The notes under the pieces: generated by a model
Database searches by the model: none
What the model was told of the DNA's origin: nothing
The model's input: the letters and a program-made list of their open reading frames with translations, nothing else
Position numbers and translations under genes: made by a program
Shown here: positions 37,901 to 50,579 of the stretch, piece by piece
Position numbering within the stretch: the first letter of the stretch is position 1
Layout of the letters: each line of letters starts with the position of its first letter
NCBI GenBank assembly: GCA_029747015.1
Contig: JAKOGI010002181.1
Coordinates: forward strand, 1-64,000
Source of the DNA: Carnegiea gigantea
Taxonomy: Eukaryota > Streptophyta > Magnoliopsida > Caryophyllales > Cactaceae
Length of the DNA stretch: 64,000 nt
Direction: 5' to 3'

Positions 37901-39128
37901 AGTATGGTTGAACGTGGATTCTAATCTTATGTGGCATCATTCTTATCCATAGCAAATCTGTCTGATTTAAAGTGTATGAGATGAGAAAGAAAGTTATAGC
38001 ACGTTAAAAATTCCATGAATGAAGGCGTCTCTTCCTAAAAGAATGAACGTTGATATGTGAATAGCATGCGAGGGTGTCATATAGCTTAATATGATGTTTA
38101 AAGGTACTTAAATGCTTGATACGTGTTTATGCGTGTGATATGTATATTATATGAATGAAATACCAAGAAAAGTGTAATTATGAAAAGGGATAACCTTATA
38201 TACACATCATATGATTGAGGGTTCATGTGTAGTTTAAATGGAGTGTTAGGAAGTTATGTTATGAAAAGAAAAGATCCTTATACTTAGCCTTCGATGCTTA
38301 CTCACGTGCCTAATTGCTTGCTAGTAAAGAACTCCGTCGTTGAGGAACCTAGAAATATGATTGAGTGGTCGAAGTAAAGTTTATGTTTAGTGATCCTCCC
38401 ATAAAGGTTCTATGAATATCTATTATGATAGTAAAGTATGGAAACGTGATATGTGACCAGTAAAGATAGTATTGCCTGCAACGGTTTTGGTTTTAAGGGG
38501 GTTGGGGGACACTCACTGAGCGTGTGGTTGCTCATCCCATTACTCTTTCCCCTTTTTCCCAGGTTTTCTTTCTGACCGGAAGAAGTTGAGTCAGATAAGT
38601 TCAGAAGGAACCTATTGTTGCTTACAAGGCGTCATATGTGCTCATTTGAAGGGATCTTACGTGTTTAATGAAGTCATGTAATGTACTCTTAGTTTATAAA
38701 GGTCTGTAAACGATTATTCTAGTTCATGTAATGCATATGGTATAAAGGTCGCTCTGTATGGCCGCCTGAGCCAACCATCAAGTTAGTTAGATGTCTTCTT
38801 GATTTAATTTAGCTATGTTTTGGGATGTAAATCTTAATACTCCGGTTTTGTTAATCGTTGAGTTGTATCTTCCATTTCTTCTTTATTCATGAATCAATCT
38901 GGTTGGTGTACTCCGAGCGAGTGGCTCGTTGAGTTATGAACTCCGGCGTGTGGCCGTTGAGCTATGTTTTAAATGTTTTGCGCTTCCGTTGATTTACAGG
39001 GATTTATTGTAAGGCTTTTAGCTTGGAAATGGTCAGTTTTTAGGGGGAATTTTGTCCGTTTCGTTCCAGGAATTAAGAAGAAGTTAGGAAAGCGTAACGC
39101 TTCTGGCCTAGGAGCTGGGGTTGTTACA
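34965..39128 (+). mobile_element. Solo LTR, 4.16 kb, long-LTR Ty3/gypsy-like family
   Basis: Starts TGTAAGACCC and ends GGGGTTGTTACA, with a perfect 5-bp duplication CTTTG at 34960-34964 and 39129-39133. There is no internal retroviral coding region, so only one LTR remains after recombination. Features include a GC-rich leader-like stretch (35330-35700), about ten degenerate tandem units of 60-70 bp (36030-36670) and a conserved CACTCACTGAGCGTGTGG block near 38510. It is homologous in inverted orientation to 42979-46878. LTRs of 4 kb with TGTAA ends suit the Tekay/Del or Tat/Ogre lineages; which one is inference. The open frames inside are not genes. Confidence 0.88.
36030..36670 (+). repeat. 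Tandem 60-70 bp repeats inside the solo LTR
   Basis: About ten diverged units recur with GTGTTTAGC, ATTCGAAT/GATTCAAGTTAAT and AATTCGAAGT words. The matching array in the inverted copy is at about 45290-45800. Confidence 0.85.
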
Positions 39129-40507
39129 CTTTGTCTCATAATGAGTTCTCATAGGATCATCTCATACAAGAAGAATTAGTATGGTGGATTCTAGTGATGT
39201 TCTGCCACCTAATGAGGAAAAATTTTCGTTTGCGGCATTAATATTTGTTTCATTATTAGCATATCAATGTATGACCTTTGGGTTATAGGTGCATATTTTT
39301 GAATTTTGGACTTTTGGTTTGAGACAATGTATTATGTGATATTTAGAGGTATGGAGCTAGCCTGTTGTCTGGTATTATGGGTTTTTAGTGAAATGTGGGT
39401 TTATCATATTTGATTTCTGACTTGGTACGATACTTAATGTATATATAATGTGTGGCTGCATATGCTACAAAGGTATCATATTTCAGAAATTTGGTACAAT
39501 ACTTACTCTAACTTTGTTCAACTTGCTAGAAAGTTAGGTGACATTCGTCTTATCTTGTCCCATAATAAGGGTTTGTTAGTTTTCTGTTTTTAGTTTTCTT
39601 CAAATGGTTCAACATTGCTCTACAGCAGTTAATGCTGCCACCACAACACCGATCAGGGCAACCACTGGACACTTACAACAAGTGCAAGAAAGGCTACAGG
39701 GAAATGGTGACTACCATGAAAAGACTCGTAAGACACCGATAGTACCTACGACAAACCTTATAGCGTCCAATTCATTCCACCTTAAGAGGCAAATCTCAAT
39801 GTGTCGATTGATTCTTCAGCTTGTGTTGACATGTTTGTTTCATGAAAAATGATTACCTTTACCTTGCTTTTTTCTTGGTGCAAGAAGATCACTTCTACTT
39901 CTATAGGGAATGGATTAGGAAATAAGTCTTCGATGCCAAGGTCTGATATGCAGATGTTCGTAGCACCTGGTATGTTAGCTAGAGGTTGTGGACGGAAATT
40001 GCATGGACTATATGCCTCCAAAAGCCATAGTACTTGTTTTCTGGAGGTGGGTATTAATAACAAAGGTTATGTTGAGAGTCCTGCTACTATCAGTAAATCA
40101 ACAGATGGTTCATTGATGAGACGCTCTTCAATTAGAGCTAATTCTGGTGATGGAGACCCCTTCAATCCAATGAGACATTTCTCTGGTTTTAGTGATCATG
40201 GTTTTCCTCCTTCTGCACCAGTCCATGAGGATGATGTTTCGAATGATGGGATTGATGCTGATAATGCTGATAATGATAATGCGTCATTCTCGGAGAATGA
40301 CACTATATCATCCTCAGAAGATAAGGATTTGCATAATCCTTAACGTGCTTATAATTTCAACAATGCGTTAGGAGAATCTGAACCTGCTACTGAGACAGCT
40401 CAAGCAGAGCATGATAATGCGATAGAAACACTTCAAAATGAGGAAGAAATAAACGATGGTTAGCCTTTTTTTTTCCCCACTAAATTTTATTTTTGTAATC
40501 TTAGTTT

Positions 40508-41550
40508 AAAAAAGCACGCCTGAGGTGCGCTTAGGCGCAGTGATGCGTGAGGCGAGATCTGTGTTGCTCCAGGGGCAGTGAGACGAGGCGAATTTATAAA
40601 GCTAGGCGAGGCATGGGCTTAAGTGCACCGAGGCATGAGGTGACAAAAAGGCGCGCTTCATTGATCTTAAAGAAGCTGTAGAGCGAAAAAAGGAATTTTT
40701 TTTTTTTTTAAAAAAATGAGCACCTATGTTGCTGCTCATGCTTGAAACTCTTACTCTCTCGTCTTCTTCTATGCTCTCGACTCGTCAAAACCTCGAAGAA
40801 AACACAGAAGGGCAAAGACCTAACTTCTTCAGGTACAAATCCCTGACTTCTCCTTCTCTGCTTCGATTTTTTTCTTTCTCCTTCTTCTTCTGTGATTTCA
40901 GCCCTGACTATGGCTTTTGCATTGGTTTGCGGTACTCTTCGCTGGTGTTCTTGCTTCTCCTCCGCTTTTTTTTCTTGGTCGGCCATGTATGTTGGCCATG
41001 GTCGTGATTTTCTCCCCTTTCTCTCTGACTTTCTTTCTCCTTCTCTCTCTTTGCGCGTTGCTGTACCAGTAATAGTTGTTTCCTTCTTTTTCTGGGGGAC
41101 TTGAGTTGATATGCAGACAGTAGTAAAATTTCAGGGCTTTAATTATTTTTGGGGGGGGGGGTTTGTTGCTTGTTGTCCACTTGTCATATTATGATGAACT
41201 GCTACTTACTTCAAATTTTGTTTTGTTTTGGTTGAAATGTTGAATCAGTGAGTTGTGACACTTGTGTTGGGGCTAGGTTGTTGAATATTGAATTGAAATG
41301 AGATTCTAACCCATCCGGTAATCCTTTGGACTCTTCAAAGTATGTAGATCTTGCAAAGAAGTATTATTGTTGTCTAGTCACTTCTTTGACACTACTATCT
41401 ATCTTATTTGTCAAAACTGTGCTTTAGGATTGATTTGGAAGCATTTTAGCATAAAAGTGCGCTTCGCGTCCATGATGTGTGCGTCTTCACCTTGCGCCTC
41501 GCACCTGGGGACTTTCTGCGCCTTAGTGTGTCTCGCGCCTTTTAAAACTA
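40508..41550. repeat. GC-rich fold-back type repeat in an intron of the Ptta-like gene
   Basis: The left edge has AGCACGCCTGAGGTGCGCTT and further GAGGCG words (40515-40660). The right edge has complementary CTTGCGCCTCGCACC and TCTCGCGCCTTTTAAAA (41490-41547). The two edges form an imperfect inverted repeat around AT-rich DNA. It lies in an apparent intron of the TNP1/Ptta-like gene. I could not find a target duplication. Confidence 0.5.
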
Positions 41551-42978
41551 GTTTGTAATTATTTATGTTTTATTTATGCTCGGAATTTGATCATAGGAGG
41601 TGTTTCTAAAAAGAGAAAGCCAGACAAAAGAAGTGGAAAAACACGAGGTAGAAACAAATCTAAAGAGCTTGCAAAGCTCAAGCTTGGAGAAAAACTTCCA
41701 ATAGAATTCTACTGTAATCGTGTTGATGGAAAGATATTGATGATAGACAATTGGAACATATGTGGTAGGTGGTAACGGTATGAGTAATTCTTTAAAAAGT
41801 CACATATATCTAAATGCATATATGTCAATGATGATTGATGCTGAAGTTAATGATATTGCTATTTATTTTTTATTTTATTGTAGAATATTTTCTCCAATGA
41901 TGATATGGCAGTGTGCTGTGAACACGTTTTGAAACACATGTATGAGTTGTGGACTAATTGGAGGGCTGATTTAAAGAGGTATAATATCACAAAGCCTGGA
42001 AGGAGCTTACGACAAGCTTGACTCAATAAGCACGAGTGGGAATGGCTTGTGAAAGAGATCTATTCAAAGGATCCTCATAAGGTTTCATAGTAGTATGATT
42101 TCTTTTTCATTGCGTATTGCTTTCTTGTTTTATAACTAATAATCATTTTAATTGCTAAGAATTTTCATGTTACTTTGTTGTGATTTCTAAAATTTAGAAA
42201 GCAAGTGCTCAAAACTCTGCAAATAGGTCATGCTATAAGAAAGATAGACTCCATGGAACAGGAAGTAAAACTTATCGGCTAGTTGCTTGGGAGTTGGTAA
42301 TGTAATTATGAAACTTAAGTGTTTTTGCAATTTCATGCATGTGATTGTTATATTTGACTGCCAATTTGTATTTGAAAAGGTTGCAAAGATTGGAAATGAG
42401 CCATCTTTTCTTCAAATGTTCCGTGAAACTCACAAAAGGGGTACAGAGTTTGCAACTCCAGAGATAGTTCAAAATTATGTACGTATAGTTAATTGAAGCT
42501 CAACAACTTTCTTTCGGAATATACAAATTGTTAATGTGCTAGTGATTTTTTTTTTTTTTTAATAGGATGAAATATGGGATGTTATGGAAAAAGATCCTTC
42601 ACTTTCACAAATGGAGGTGGCTGTTCTTGAAAAAGATCCTTCACTTTCACAAAGGCTTTGAGAATGCATCGTATGAGCTTTTGTATTTTTGTTGTGGTTT
42701 CTCTGAGAGAGTCTGGTTGTATACGAAAGATTTACTAGTTTGTTGGATTATGTTTATGTGTTGTGCAACTTTGAGAATTAATATCATGAGCATCTTTTTC
42801 TTAGTTCATCCTTTAAGAAAGTGTGACACTTGAGAAGATATGCCAGATTGAAAGATTATGTTTATGTGTTGTGTTGTGTTGTTTGAGAAGGAATCTTATG
42901 AATGTCTCTATTTTACATGTGCATTTTGTAAGAGATCTTGATCCATTGTGAGTTCTTGGTGAAGAATAGTCATGGGAG

Positions 42979-45900
42979 TGTAACACTTCCAGCCCCTAGG
43001 CTAGGAGTGTTACGTCTTTCTCGAATCCTACTTAATTTCTGGGATGAAACGGACAGAGTTTTCCCTATAAACTGGCCGTTTCTCAGGCTAAAAGCCTTAC
43101 AATAAATGCGTTGAATAGAAACATATAGTTTAAAAGGAATATATAAAACTTCTAAAATAAGCTCAACGGCTACATTCAGGAATCCATAGCTTTACGGGCC
43201 ACTCGCTTGGAGTACACCAACCATAAAATTAAGTAATAAGGAAGGAAATAAAAGGGTTACAACTCAATGGATTACACATCTGGAGTACTAGGGCTTACAT
43301 TCCAAACATAGTTAACTTCAGCTAAAAGATGACTAACATATCAGATGGTTGGCTCACATAGCCACACAGAGCGATTCATAAACATCATGCATTACATGAA
43401 CTAAAGTGTGTAGTTTACATACGTTTACAATTCTACGAACACATTACATGACTTCATTAAACATGTAAGACCCCTTCAAATGGGCACACATGACACCTTA
43501 CAAGCAAGGATAAACTCCATCTTGGCATAAGTGACTTGGCTTCTATTTGTCATAATGCAAACCTAGGGAAAAAAGGGGAAAGAGTAATGGGATTAGCAAC
43601 CACACACTCGGTGAGTATTCCCCGACTCCTTAAAAACCAAAATCGTCGCAGGCAATAATACCATTAGTAGCCACATTTCACGTGCTTATGTATTACTATC
43701 GTATTAGGCAATCATAGTCCCCAAGGACGGGTTGTTACCCCTAAACTTTATTCTAGCCGCTCAACCTCATTCTTAGGTCTCGAATGACCAAATTTCTTTA
43801 CTAATAAGCACTTAAACATATAAGCAAGCAATGAGGGCTAAGCACAAAACTTTCTTTCATAGGTTAATGTGATATAATACGTGATTTATGCCTTGGCTAT
43901 CCAATTCACTTATATGAGATGCTTAAACACATGGAGTAGTGATTATGCGAGGAGCTTTCTTTCGCAAAACATGCACGTTCAAACTCATATACTCGATGTA
44001 TTATAAGGATATGGCCATGCTGTACTTAGAATCTTAATCACAAGACATCCACAAGAATCCTTCGTTCTTTGTCTGAACCCACTTTACTTAGTCCTCTTTA
44101 GGCTCATTAAAACTCTTTCCTTAGCCTCTGTAAGGCTCATATTCTTTAAAAGAATTTCTTTCGTATTGATCGTATAATGACTCTTATAAGCTTTTCACAT
44201 TTAATTCAATCTAGCCTCTTAATGGCCCTTAAAAACTTTCCTTCTTTCTGAAATACTTAAATTGGTGAAATGCCGACTGCTTTTCTTTGCTTATTAGGAA
44301 AATATTTCTGGCATAAGATCATTACAGGGTACTGGTCAGGTGAGATCTATTCTCAACCCCATAGTGAGACCTATCGCTCACGCTTACGCTCTTACTCCCG
44401 GCATGGCTACATATAACATATTGGACAATTACTCTCCTCAGGGTCTTCTAGGGTTTCCTAATACTATGACTTGTTCCCTAGGCGAACATCATTCATATCA
44501 TATTGTCCAAAGCACATTATCTTAACCAATTTAAATCGTATGGCCGTAATGGCTAATAAGTTTGCTGCCTCTCACAGTGAAATCCTTTTTCATACAACGC
44601 ACTCTCTTTTTATTTAAACTCCTTAGGGATTTCCCCGTTCTAACAGGTTTACTCCCAAAACTGTATTTGTATAGTTAAAATAAGCCATCGATTGATAATA
44701 GTTATGGCTACTATTAGTTACAACCACAAAACCTTCTTTTTTTAAACTCACCCTCACACGCAAGATGCAACTTAATGACATAAAGGGAAGGGCATGTTTG
44801 CACGTAATACATTCAAACACTTCATAATCAACTCAACAGAACAAGCCACACATGGCCTCGCAATCCACATGATTGCGGTCAATCATAATACAGGCTCCCT
44901 CCTCACACAATACCGATCACAAAGAACCTCAAAACTCTCATTAGTTCATCCTCAAGCCATCCGACTACCATCTCGGTTTTCAATTCTATAACCATAGCAT
45001 ATTATCATGAAAGTCAAAAAGAAATGTGTAGTAGGGCATACGTACTTACTAAGCAAGCAGCACCCATTTAGCGACACAATATGGCTTATATAACATGTAT
45101 AGTTTATTAATATAAATAAGGCCCCCAACGGCCCAAAATGAACAACAAGGCATGAAACTAACTTGCATACATTGATCATGATTAAGGGGTACACACGCTC
45201 ATTCTAAGGCATTTTCAAAAGCAAATCTGGGCCCATTTAAGGTCTTTCGAGTCTATTTAGTTTAATTAGGGTCATTTTGAGGTCTTTTCAACATGAATTA
45301 ACTGGATTAGCACTCAACGTGTTAAGGCATTCCTAGGTCATTTCAAAGGCCATTCACAAACGTGAATCACCGACCTAACATGCATTGTTTTAAAACATTC
45401 ATAGATTATTTCGGAGCTATTTCTCAAGTATGAATTAACTAAATAAACCAGCATTGATTCGAAGCATTCATATATTATTTTGAAGCTACTTTTGAAACAT
45501 GAATTAACTAAATAAACAAGCATCGATTTGAAGCATCCTTAGGTTATTTCGAAGTCACTTATAAGCATGGATTAACGAAACTGAAATATATCAATTCGAA
45601 GTCACTTTCAAGCTTTAATTAACTAAACTAACATATATCGATTCAAAGCATCATTAGGTTATTTCGAAGTTACTTTCAGGCATAAATTAACTAAACTTAA
45701 CATACATCGATTTAGAGTAATCTTAGGCATAAAACCAGTTCAATTCATCTGACTAATTCTAAACTAACATGCATCGATTTAAACTGAATTTAGCTGAAAC
45801 AGAGCATGCTTAATCAGTCATCACAATCCCAATTAGGCTGGCTAACCCTAGACTAACATGCATCATCACTCAATGGCTAAAACCTTTTCGAAATTACTAA

Positions 45901-46878
45901 TATTTAGGAGGCGAGAAACACCCACCTCGAATCGAAGCTAAGGACCCGTTCCACGGGCTTCTGGGCTTGATTTGGATGCTTTAAAACCCGAATTTTGACT
46001 CTTTTGCTGATGTCACGCCTAACCCCCACGAACAGACCCCCAATCGGCATGCTATTACCACGAATTCGAACTCCTCAACGCTTCTCTCTCTTTCTCTTCG
46101 CCTGCAACGAACGGACGGCCATTGTCCTTCCTAGCTCACCCTCGTTAGTGTCTCGCCGCTGCGGCAGCCGGTGGTCACCCTCCGCCTCCTTTGCTGTCGT
46201 TTTCTTCTCTCGTCCCTCCCTCTCCCTCTTTCTGCTCGGTTCTACGGGTTGTTTATGCGAGATTGTTTCCTCCGGGCAACGGCCGACCAGTCGCCAGTGT
46301 GGGGGCTCACCGCCGTCCCTTCTCTCTCTCCCCCCCCGTTCTGGTAGGGGGTCGCTGGGCCGGGGTCCAAACCCCCTTGTTGTGCATGCCCAGCAAGAAA
46401 AAGGGAGTTTGGCCCCCTTTTAGTTCTATGTTATATATATATATATATATATATTGGGTTGTCTATTGCTTGCCCATTCAACTAACTCTGCTGGTCTAAT
46501 TCTAATCTCGTACCTCATATCCTAACTCGAATCGATGATACAACCCTTCGTCTATGATTTGATCCCAAACACGTTAAGGCTCGATTTAATAAATCTCAAA
46601 ACTAATTCTAAAGTTAACAATCTAACCGTATTCGGATTCCTACTCGATTTAGTACCCGATAATAATTCTTATTAACGCTTATTAAAAATCATCGTAACAT
46701 TTTTGAACTAATAACAATAACATTAATAGTGACAAAAATATTCATTTTTATTAAATTACCGTTCACATAAGCACATCAGTAATAATTTAACTCGTATAGT
46801 TAATAAAAATACGAATTTATAACGTCAAAAAGGCAAGACAGCCAGCGTAATGTACAGATAAAGAACGCGGGTCTTACA
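42979..46878 (-). mobile_element. Solo LTR, 3.90 kb, same family as 34965-39128, opposite orientation
   Basis: On the minus strand it starts TGTAAGACCC and ends GTGTTACA. Flanks are GGGAG (42974-42978) and GGGTG (46879-46883), a 5-bp duplication with one mismatch. The conserved CACACACTCGGTGAGT block (about 43600), the tandem repeat array (45290-45800) and the CpG-containing leader (46000-46400) appear in mirror order to the other copy. It interrupts the TNP1/Ptta-like gene. Neither solo LTR can be the partner of the other, because LTR pairs are direct repeats. Confidence 0.85.
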
Positions 46879-47390
46879 GGGTGCTACTTAAAGGAAGCAT
46901 GATTAGATATATATAAGTCCTTTGCTATGCATTGTCTAGCTTGGAGGGGTAATTAAAGCTTACTCATCTTTTTTTTTTAAAAAATGCATGTAGCATACTT
47001 GGATGACAAATAAGAGATGATAAATAAGTCATCTCTGCATTGTTGATTATGCATAACTTTTTTCCAATTGGCAGGTTGCTGAAAAGGTTTTCAAGTCAAA
47101 ATCGCGAAGTCAGGTAGTTGGCCTTGGGGGAGGAGTAAAGCCAAAAGATGTAAGGGGATCATACTCTACTAGAACTGAGCTTGAAGTTGAACTGAATGCT
47201 ATAAGAAGAAAGAATGAAGTTCTTACCGATTGTTTGGCTACAGTCGAAGCGGAAAATGAAAAACTTCAAAATCGCGTGGAGTCGGTAGAAACTGAAATGA
47301 TGAAGATCAAGGATCTTGTTTTCCAACAATTCAATACTCATCCACCATCTATTGCACGCAGCGGACATGAAATTCTAGGTTCGAACTTAA

Positions 47391-48544
47391 TTTCAATTTT
47401 TACATTGTTCTTTGAAAATTGGTTTAGGTTAAACGTTGGGAGATATTTGGATGGTGTGAGGTTCTGTTGTGTTATGGTTGATAGTATGGCTATTAGTACT
47501 ACAATCTGGTGGTGGTGATTGTAGGCTGCCTAGGGTATAGTTGCTGGTTACAAGCTCTTGGTGTTGCACATCATAAAAGTTCCCATGCATTGCACATTCA
47601 CCTAAACCCATACCTTCTCTCTGATATGCTTAGTAAATGAGCAGTCAACTTCAGCTATTTCCTTATGCTTATGGTGGAGAACACATTTAGTATTAATATC
47701 AAATTTATGCTAGGCTACTCTACTTGCTGTTGGCATCCTTTATGCAGTAATACTAGGAAGGTACTATGCATATTGCTTGCTGGTTGTTGCTGCAGCAATA
47801 CTAGGAAGGTACTATACACATTTAGTATTAATATCATATTTATGCTAGGAAGCTCGCCAAGCAGAGACTCTTACCAGGAAGGAAGGAACCCTGAAGAGCC
47901 AGCGCTAAATTTCCATTTTCACAGGCAATAGGATCATGGATAGTGATCAACTTTGTCCCATCTAGGAAGGTTCCTTCAACCTAAACATGAGAACACGTAT
48001 TTAGAAACCCCTAGAAGCAGTTGCATACAGTGATCGAGTCCTAACTGCTAAACAGTATGCTTCCCTAGGGGCTGCTTTATTTTGTCCCTAGAACCAGATT
48101 CGTTGGCAAATGCAAGTTTAAATCAATTGTTAAGCAGAAAAGCAAAATCCTGGTTAATAAGAACAAAGCAAAAAGACCTTCAATTTAAGAATGATACATT
48201 AACTCACAATAGTCAACCATATGATCTCGTTAATCATAGGTAGTAGAGGGTTAAAAAAAAAAAAAAAAAGATCACGGTTACAAGGTTTAATAGGCCTTGA
48301 GGCCATTTCTACCTGGACTATATGTAAAAGGTGACGAACAATTGACAGCACTTGCCTCCTGGTAATACAGTAATGGAAATTTCTTAGCACCTCTATACAT
48401 ATATAAGACAGCATGCATGCTTTTCTCTACTACTTAGAATATGAAGAGTACATAAAGGGTAAATAATCATCATTAGCTACTTCAGAAAAGGTTCAGGAGG
48501 GTTGGTCGCACGCACAAAGAACAGTTCAAAAATAGCAACTTCTC
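47391..48544 (+). other. CACTA interior, no gene recognised
   Basis: Downstream of the last Ptta-like exon. A near-duplicate of about 60 bases (TACTAGGAAGGTACTAT and TTAGTATTAATATCA words) occurs near 47690-47850. A poly-A tract lies at 48251-48268. Confidence 0.45.
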
Positions 48545-49815
48545 TGCAAATTATTTTATACACCCGGGAGCTTATGCTCCCGGTCTATGTCAGCGCCACA
48601 TTATCATGCCATGTCAACCAATTAATTTTTTTTTTTAAATAGTGGCAGTTTTTTCCCATGGTAACCGAATTTCTTGCCCATTTCTCTATTTTTTTTTTTT
48701 TAAAAAATCTGACAGTTTCTTGCTACACTCCCATTGTAACCGTATTTTTAATTTTTTTAAAAAAAATTGGCAGTTTATTGCTAGTTTTTCATGTTTCTCC
48801 TAAATGAGACTTATAACTTTTATAGGTTTACATAATATTTTTTTTTCAAATTCTTCTAGTTATACCTTCACTTTCTTCCAATTTTCTATATAATTAGAAC
48901 AACGAAGTCCTTAGTGAATCGACTTTGAAAACATGCGCCACTTTGAAAACATGCGCTAACTACTTGTTTACAAAACTAGATTCTCATAGTGAACATTTCT
49001 TAATCTTGTAATGAACAAAGTGTATTTTTTCATCAATGACCTATTTACCAAGCTCCATTTGTATGGTGAATAACAATGGGTTAGCCAATGAACAACATGA
49101 AGTATTGTAGTGAACGAAGTTGGGTGACACAATGAATATAGGTTTGTTCATTGAGCTATCAATAGCTTGTCACCATCCTGTTTAAGTTTGTCCACTTTGT
49201 TAATAAGTTAATACAATAATTAGTCATTTGTTCTTCTTATTGTTGTTGTTCATCTTAGGAAAAAAATTAAAGTTTTAAGGTTGTTCACTGTAAAATATTC
49301 AATTTAGGAAAAGAAAAAATTAATCACTGAGGTTACTCAAGATTGTTCACTAACTATAGTCGGTGTGTTAATTAACTCACTCAAGGTTGTTCACTTTAAA
49401 ATATTTAGTTCAGGAAAAAAATAATATCACTTATGTCACTCAAGATTGTTCACTAACCAAAGAAGGTGTGTTCATTAAGTTACTCAAGTTTGTTCACTAT
49501 AAAATATTTATTTTATTCATTGAATTAGTAAGGTTGTTCATTGTGAAAATTTAATTTGTTTATTACGTAGAAAGAGAAGAAGAGAATATGAGAAAAGAAG
49601 CAAACGAGAGAGAAGGTGAGGAGGGTGGGGTGGGAGAAGAGAGAGAACGTGAAAGGGGGGGGGGGGGAGAGAGAATGGGTGGGAGGAGAGAGAGGGTGGA
49701 AGGAGATACATGTAACTGTTTTTATTTTTGTTAATTTTTTAATTATATAAATGACTTGGATATATCATACTGATATGGCGATGAGAGTATATACTCTCAT
49801 GTGTATAATATACAC
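48545..49815. mobile_element. Non-coding element with palindromic inverted ends, about 1.27 kb
   Basis: The left end has TTTTATACACCCGGGAGC, TTATGCTCCCGG and then GTCAGCGCCA. The right end read inward has TTATACACATGAGAGTATA, TACTCTCAT and then CGCCATATCAG. Each end contains its own hairpin, and the two ends are inverted relative to each other. The interior has T-rich runs and a roughly 90-bp repeat. I could not settle the target duplication or superfamily. Confidence 0.55.
49270..49560. repeat. Tandem repeat, about 90-bp unit, 3 copies
   Basis: Units share AAGGTTGTTCACT, TAAAATATT, AGGAAAA, ACTCAAGATTGTTCACTAAC and GGTGTGTT words in the same order. Confidence 0.7.
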
Positions 49816-50579
49816 AAAATTGCCTAAAATCTAGATGGTACCTTCTTAGAAGCTACTTATCAATGTCCGTCAAGTCCATCACAGTACATGGATGTCAATT
49901 TGTGTTTTCTCTATACATATTGCTTGTTGGTACAGCTTGTTGTTGCTACTGTAGGTGGGCTGTATAGCACACAAATTTAGTAGCCCAATATACGGATGTC
50001 TAATGTTTATGTATTTTTATGACTGACCATGATTCTTTAGTCGAATACAGGCTACCGAGGCTACTGTTGCTGCTGCATGTGGGCTGCATAGCTCATAATG
50101 TGCAGATTGAAAAAGCTTAGCTTAAAAATATTGTAGTTAACAAATGAAGTGGACTCTTGTTGCTAAAACTTCTGGTGTACTTATTTTTTGTAATCTCTTT
50201 CTTTGAACACAAGTTTAATACATTTTTCTATTTTATTTATAGATACTTGAAGACGCTGGATGCTGATCATTCCAAGTTCTAGCATTTTACCACTGTTTCG
50301 ATTGGAGATGCGAGATCACTCAATTTTCCTCTCTGATTTTAGCCAACATTTTATGCAGTTGAACATCAAATTTAAGAACAACTCTTCTAGTTTCCATAAT
50401 TGTTTTCTAGAGTTGGGGTGTTTTTGGTATTAAACAGTTTTGCTTTGTAGCAAACATTAGCAAACCAATGGTTTCCAATTCAATAGATATATATACTACT
50501 ATTTCCTTGAGTTATTTAATCCATCATACCATTATATTGATTATACAATTGACATTAGTTTTACAAAATTATTAGCGAC

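Larger units (their letters stand above)
39604..47390 (+). pseudogene. TNP1/Ptta-like second gene of the CACTA element, split by a solo LTR
   Basis: Matches the plant Ptta/En/Spm family (Transposase_24), the partner of TNP2 that binds the element ends. Pieces in order: acidic N-terminal region (39849-40460, with DDVSNDGIDADNADNDN; stop at 40341-40343); basic KKRKPDKRSGKTRGRNKS (about 41596-41770); LKHMYELWTNWRADLKRYN (about 41881-42080, with a stop near 42019); a CYKKDRLHGTGSKTYRL block (about 42199-42296); FRETHKRGTEFATPEIVQNY (about 42379-42478); EIWDVMEKDPSLSQ, partly duplicated (42565-42660); then, beyond the 3.9-kb solo LTR, VVGLGGGVKPKDVRGSYS and a coiled coil, VEAENEKLQNRVESVETE (about 47073-47390). 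Intron-like GT/AG edges separate most pieces. Stops and the LTR insertion make it non-functional. Confidence 0.8.

Noticed and set aside
45995..46499. Ser/Pro-rich open frames near 46 kb
   Set aside because: Same GC-rich zone of the other solo LTR, read on the antisense strand.
34965..46878. One retrotransposon bounded by the two 4-kb repeats
   Set aside because: The repeats are inverted, each has its own 5-bp duplication, and the DNA between them is CACTA-derived, so they are two solo LTRs.
49270..49560. Possible CRISPR-like array
   Set aside because: Units of about 90 bp are contiguous and diverged, with no spacers, in plant transposon DNA.
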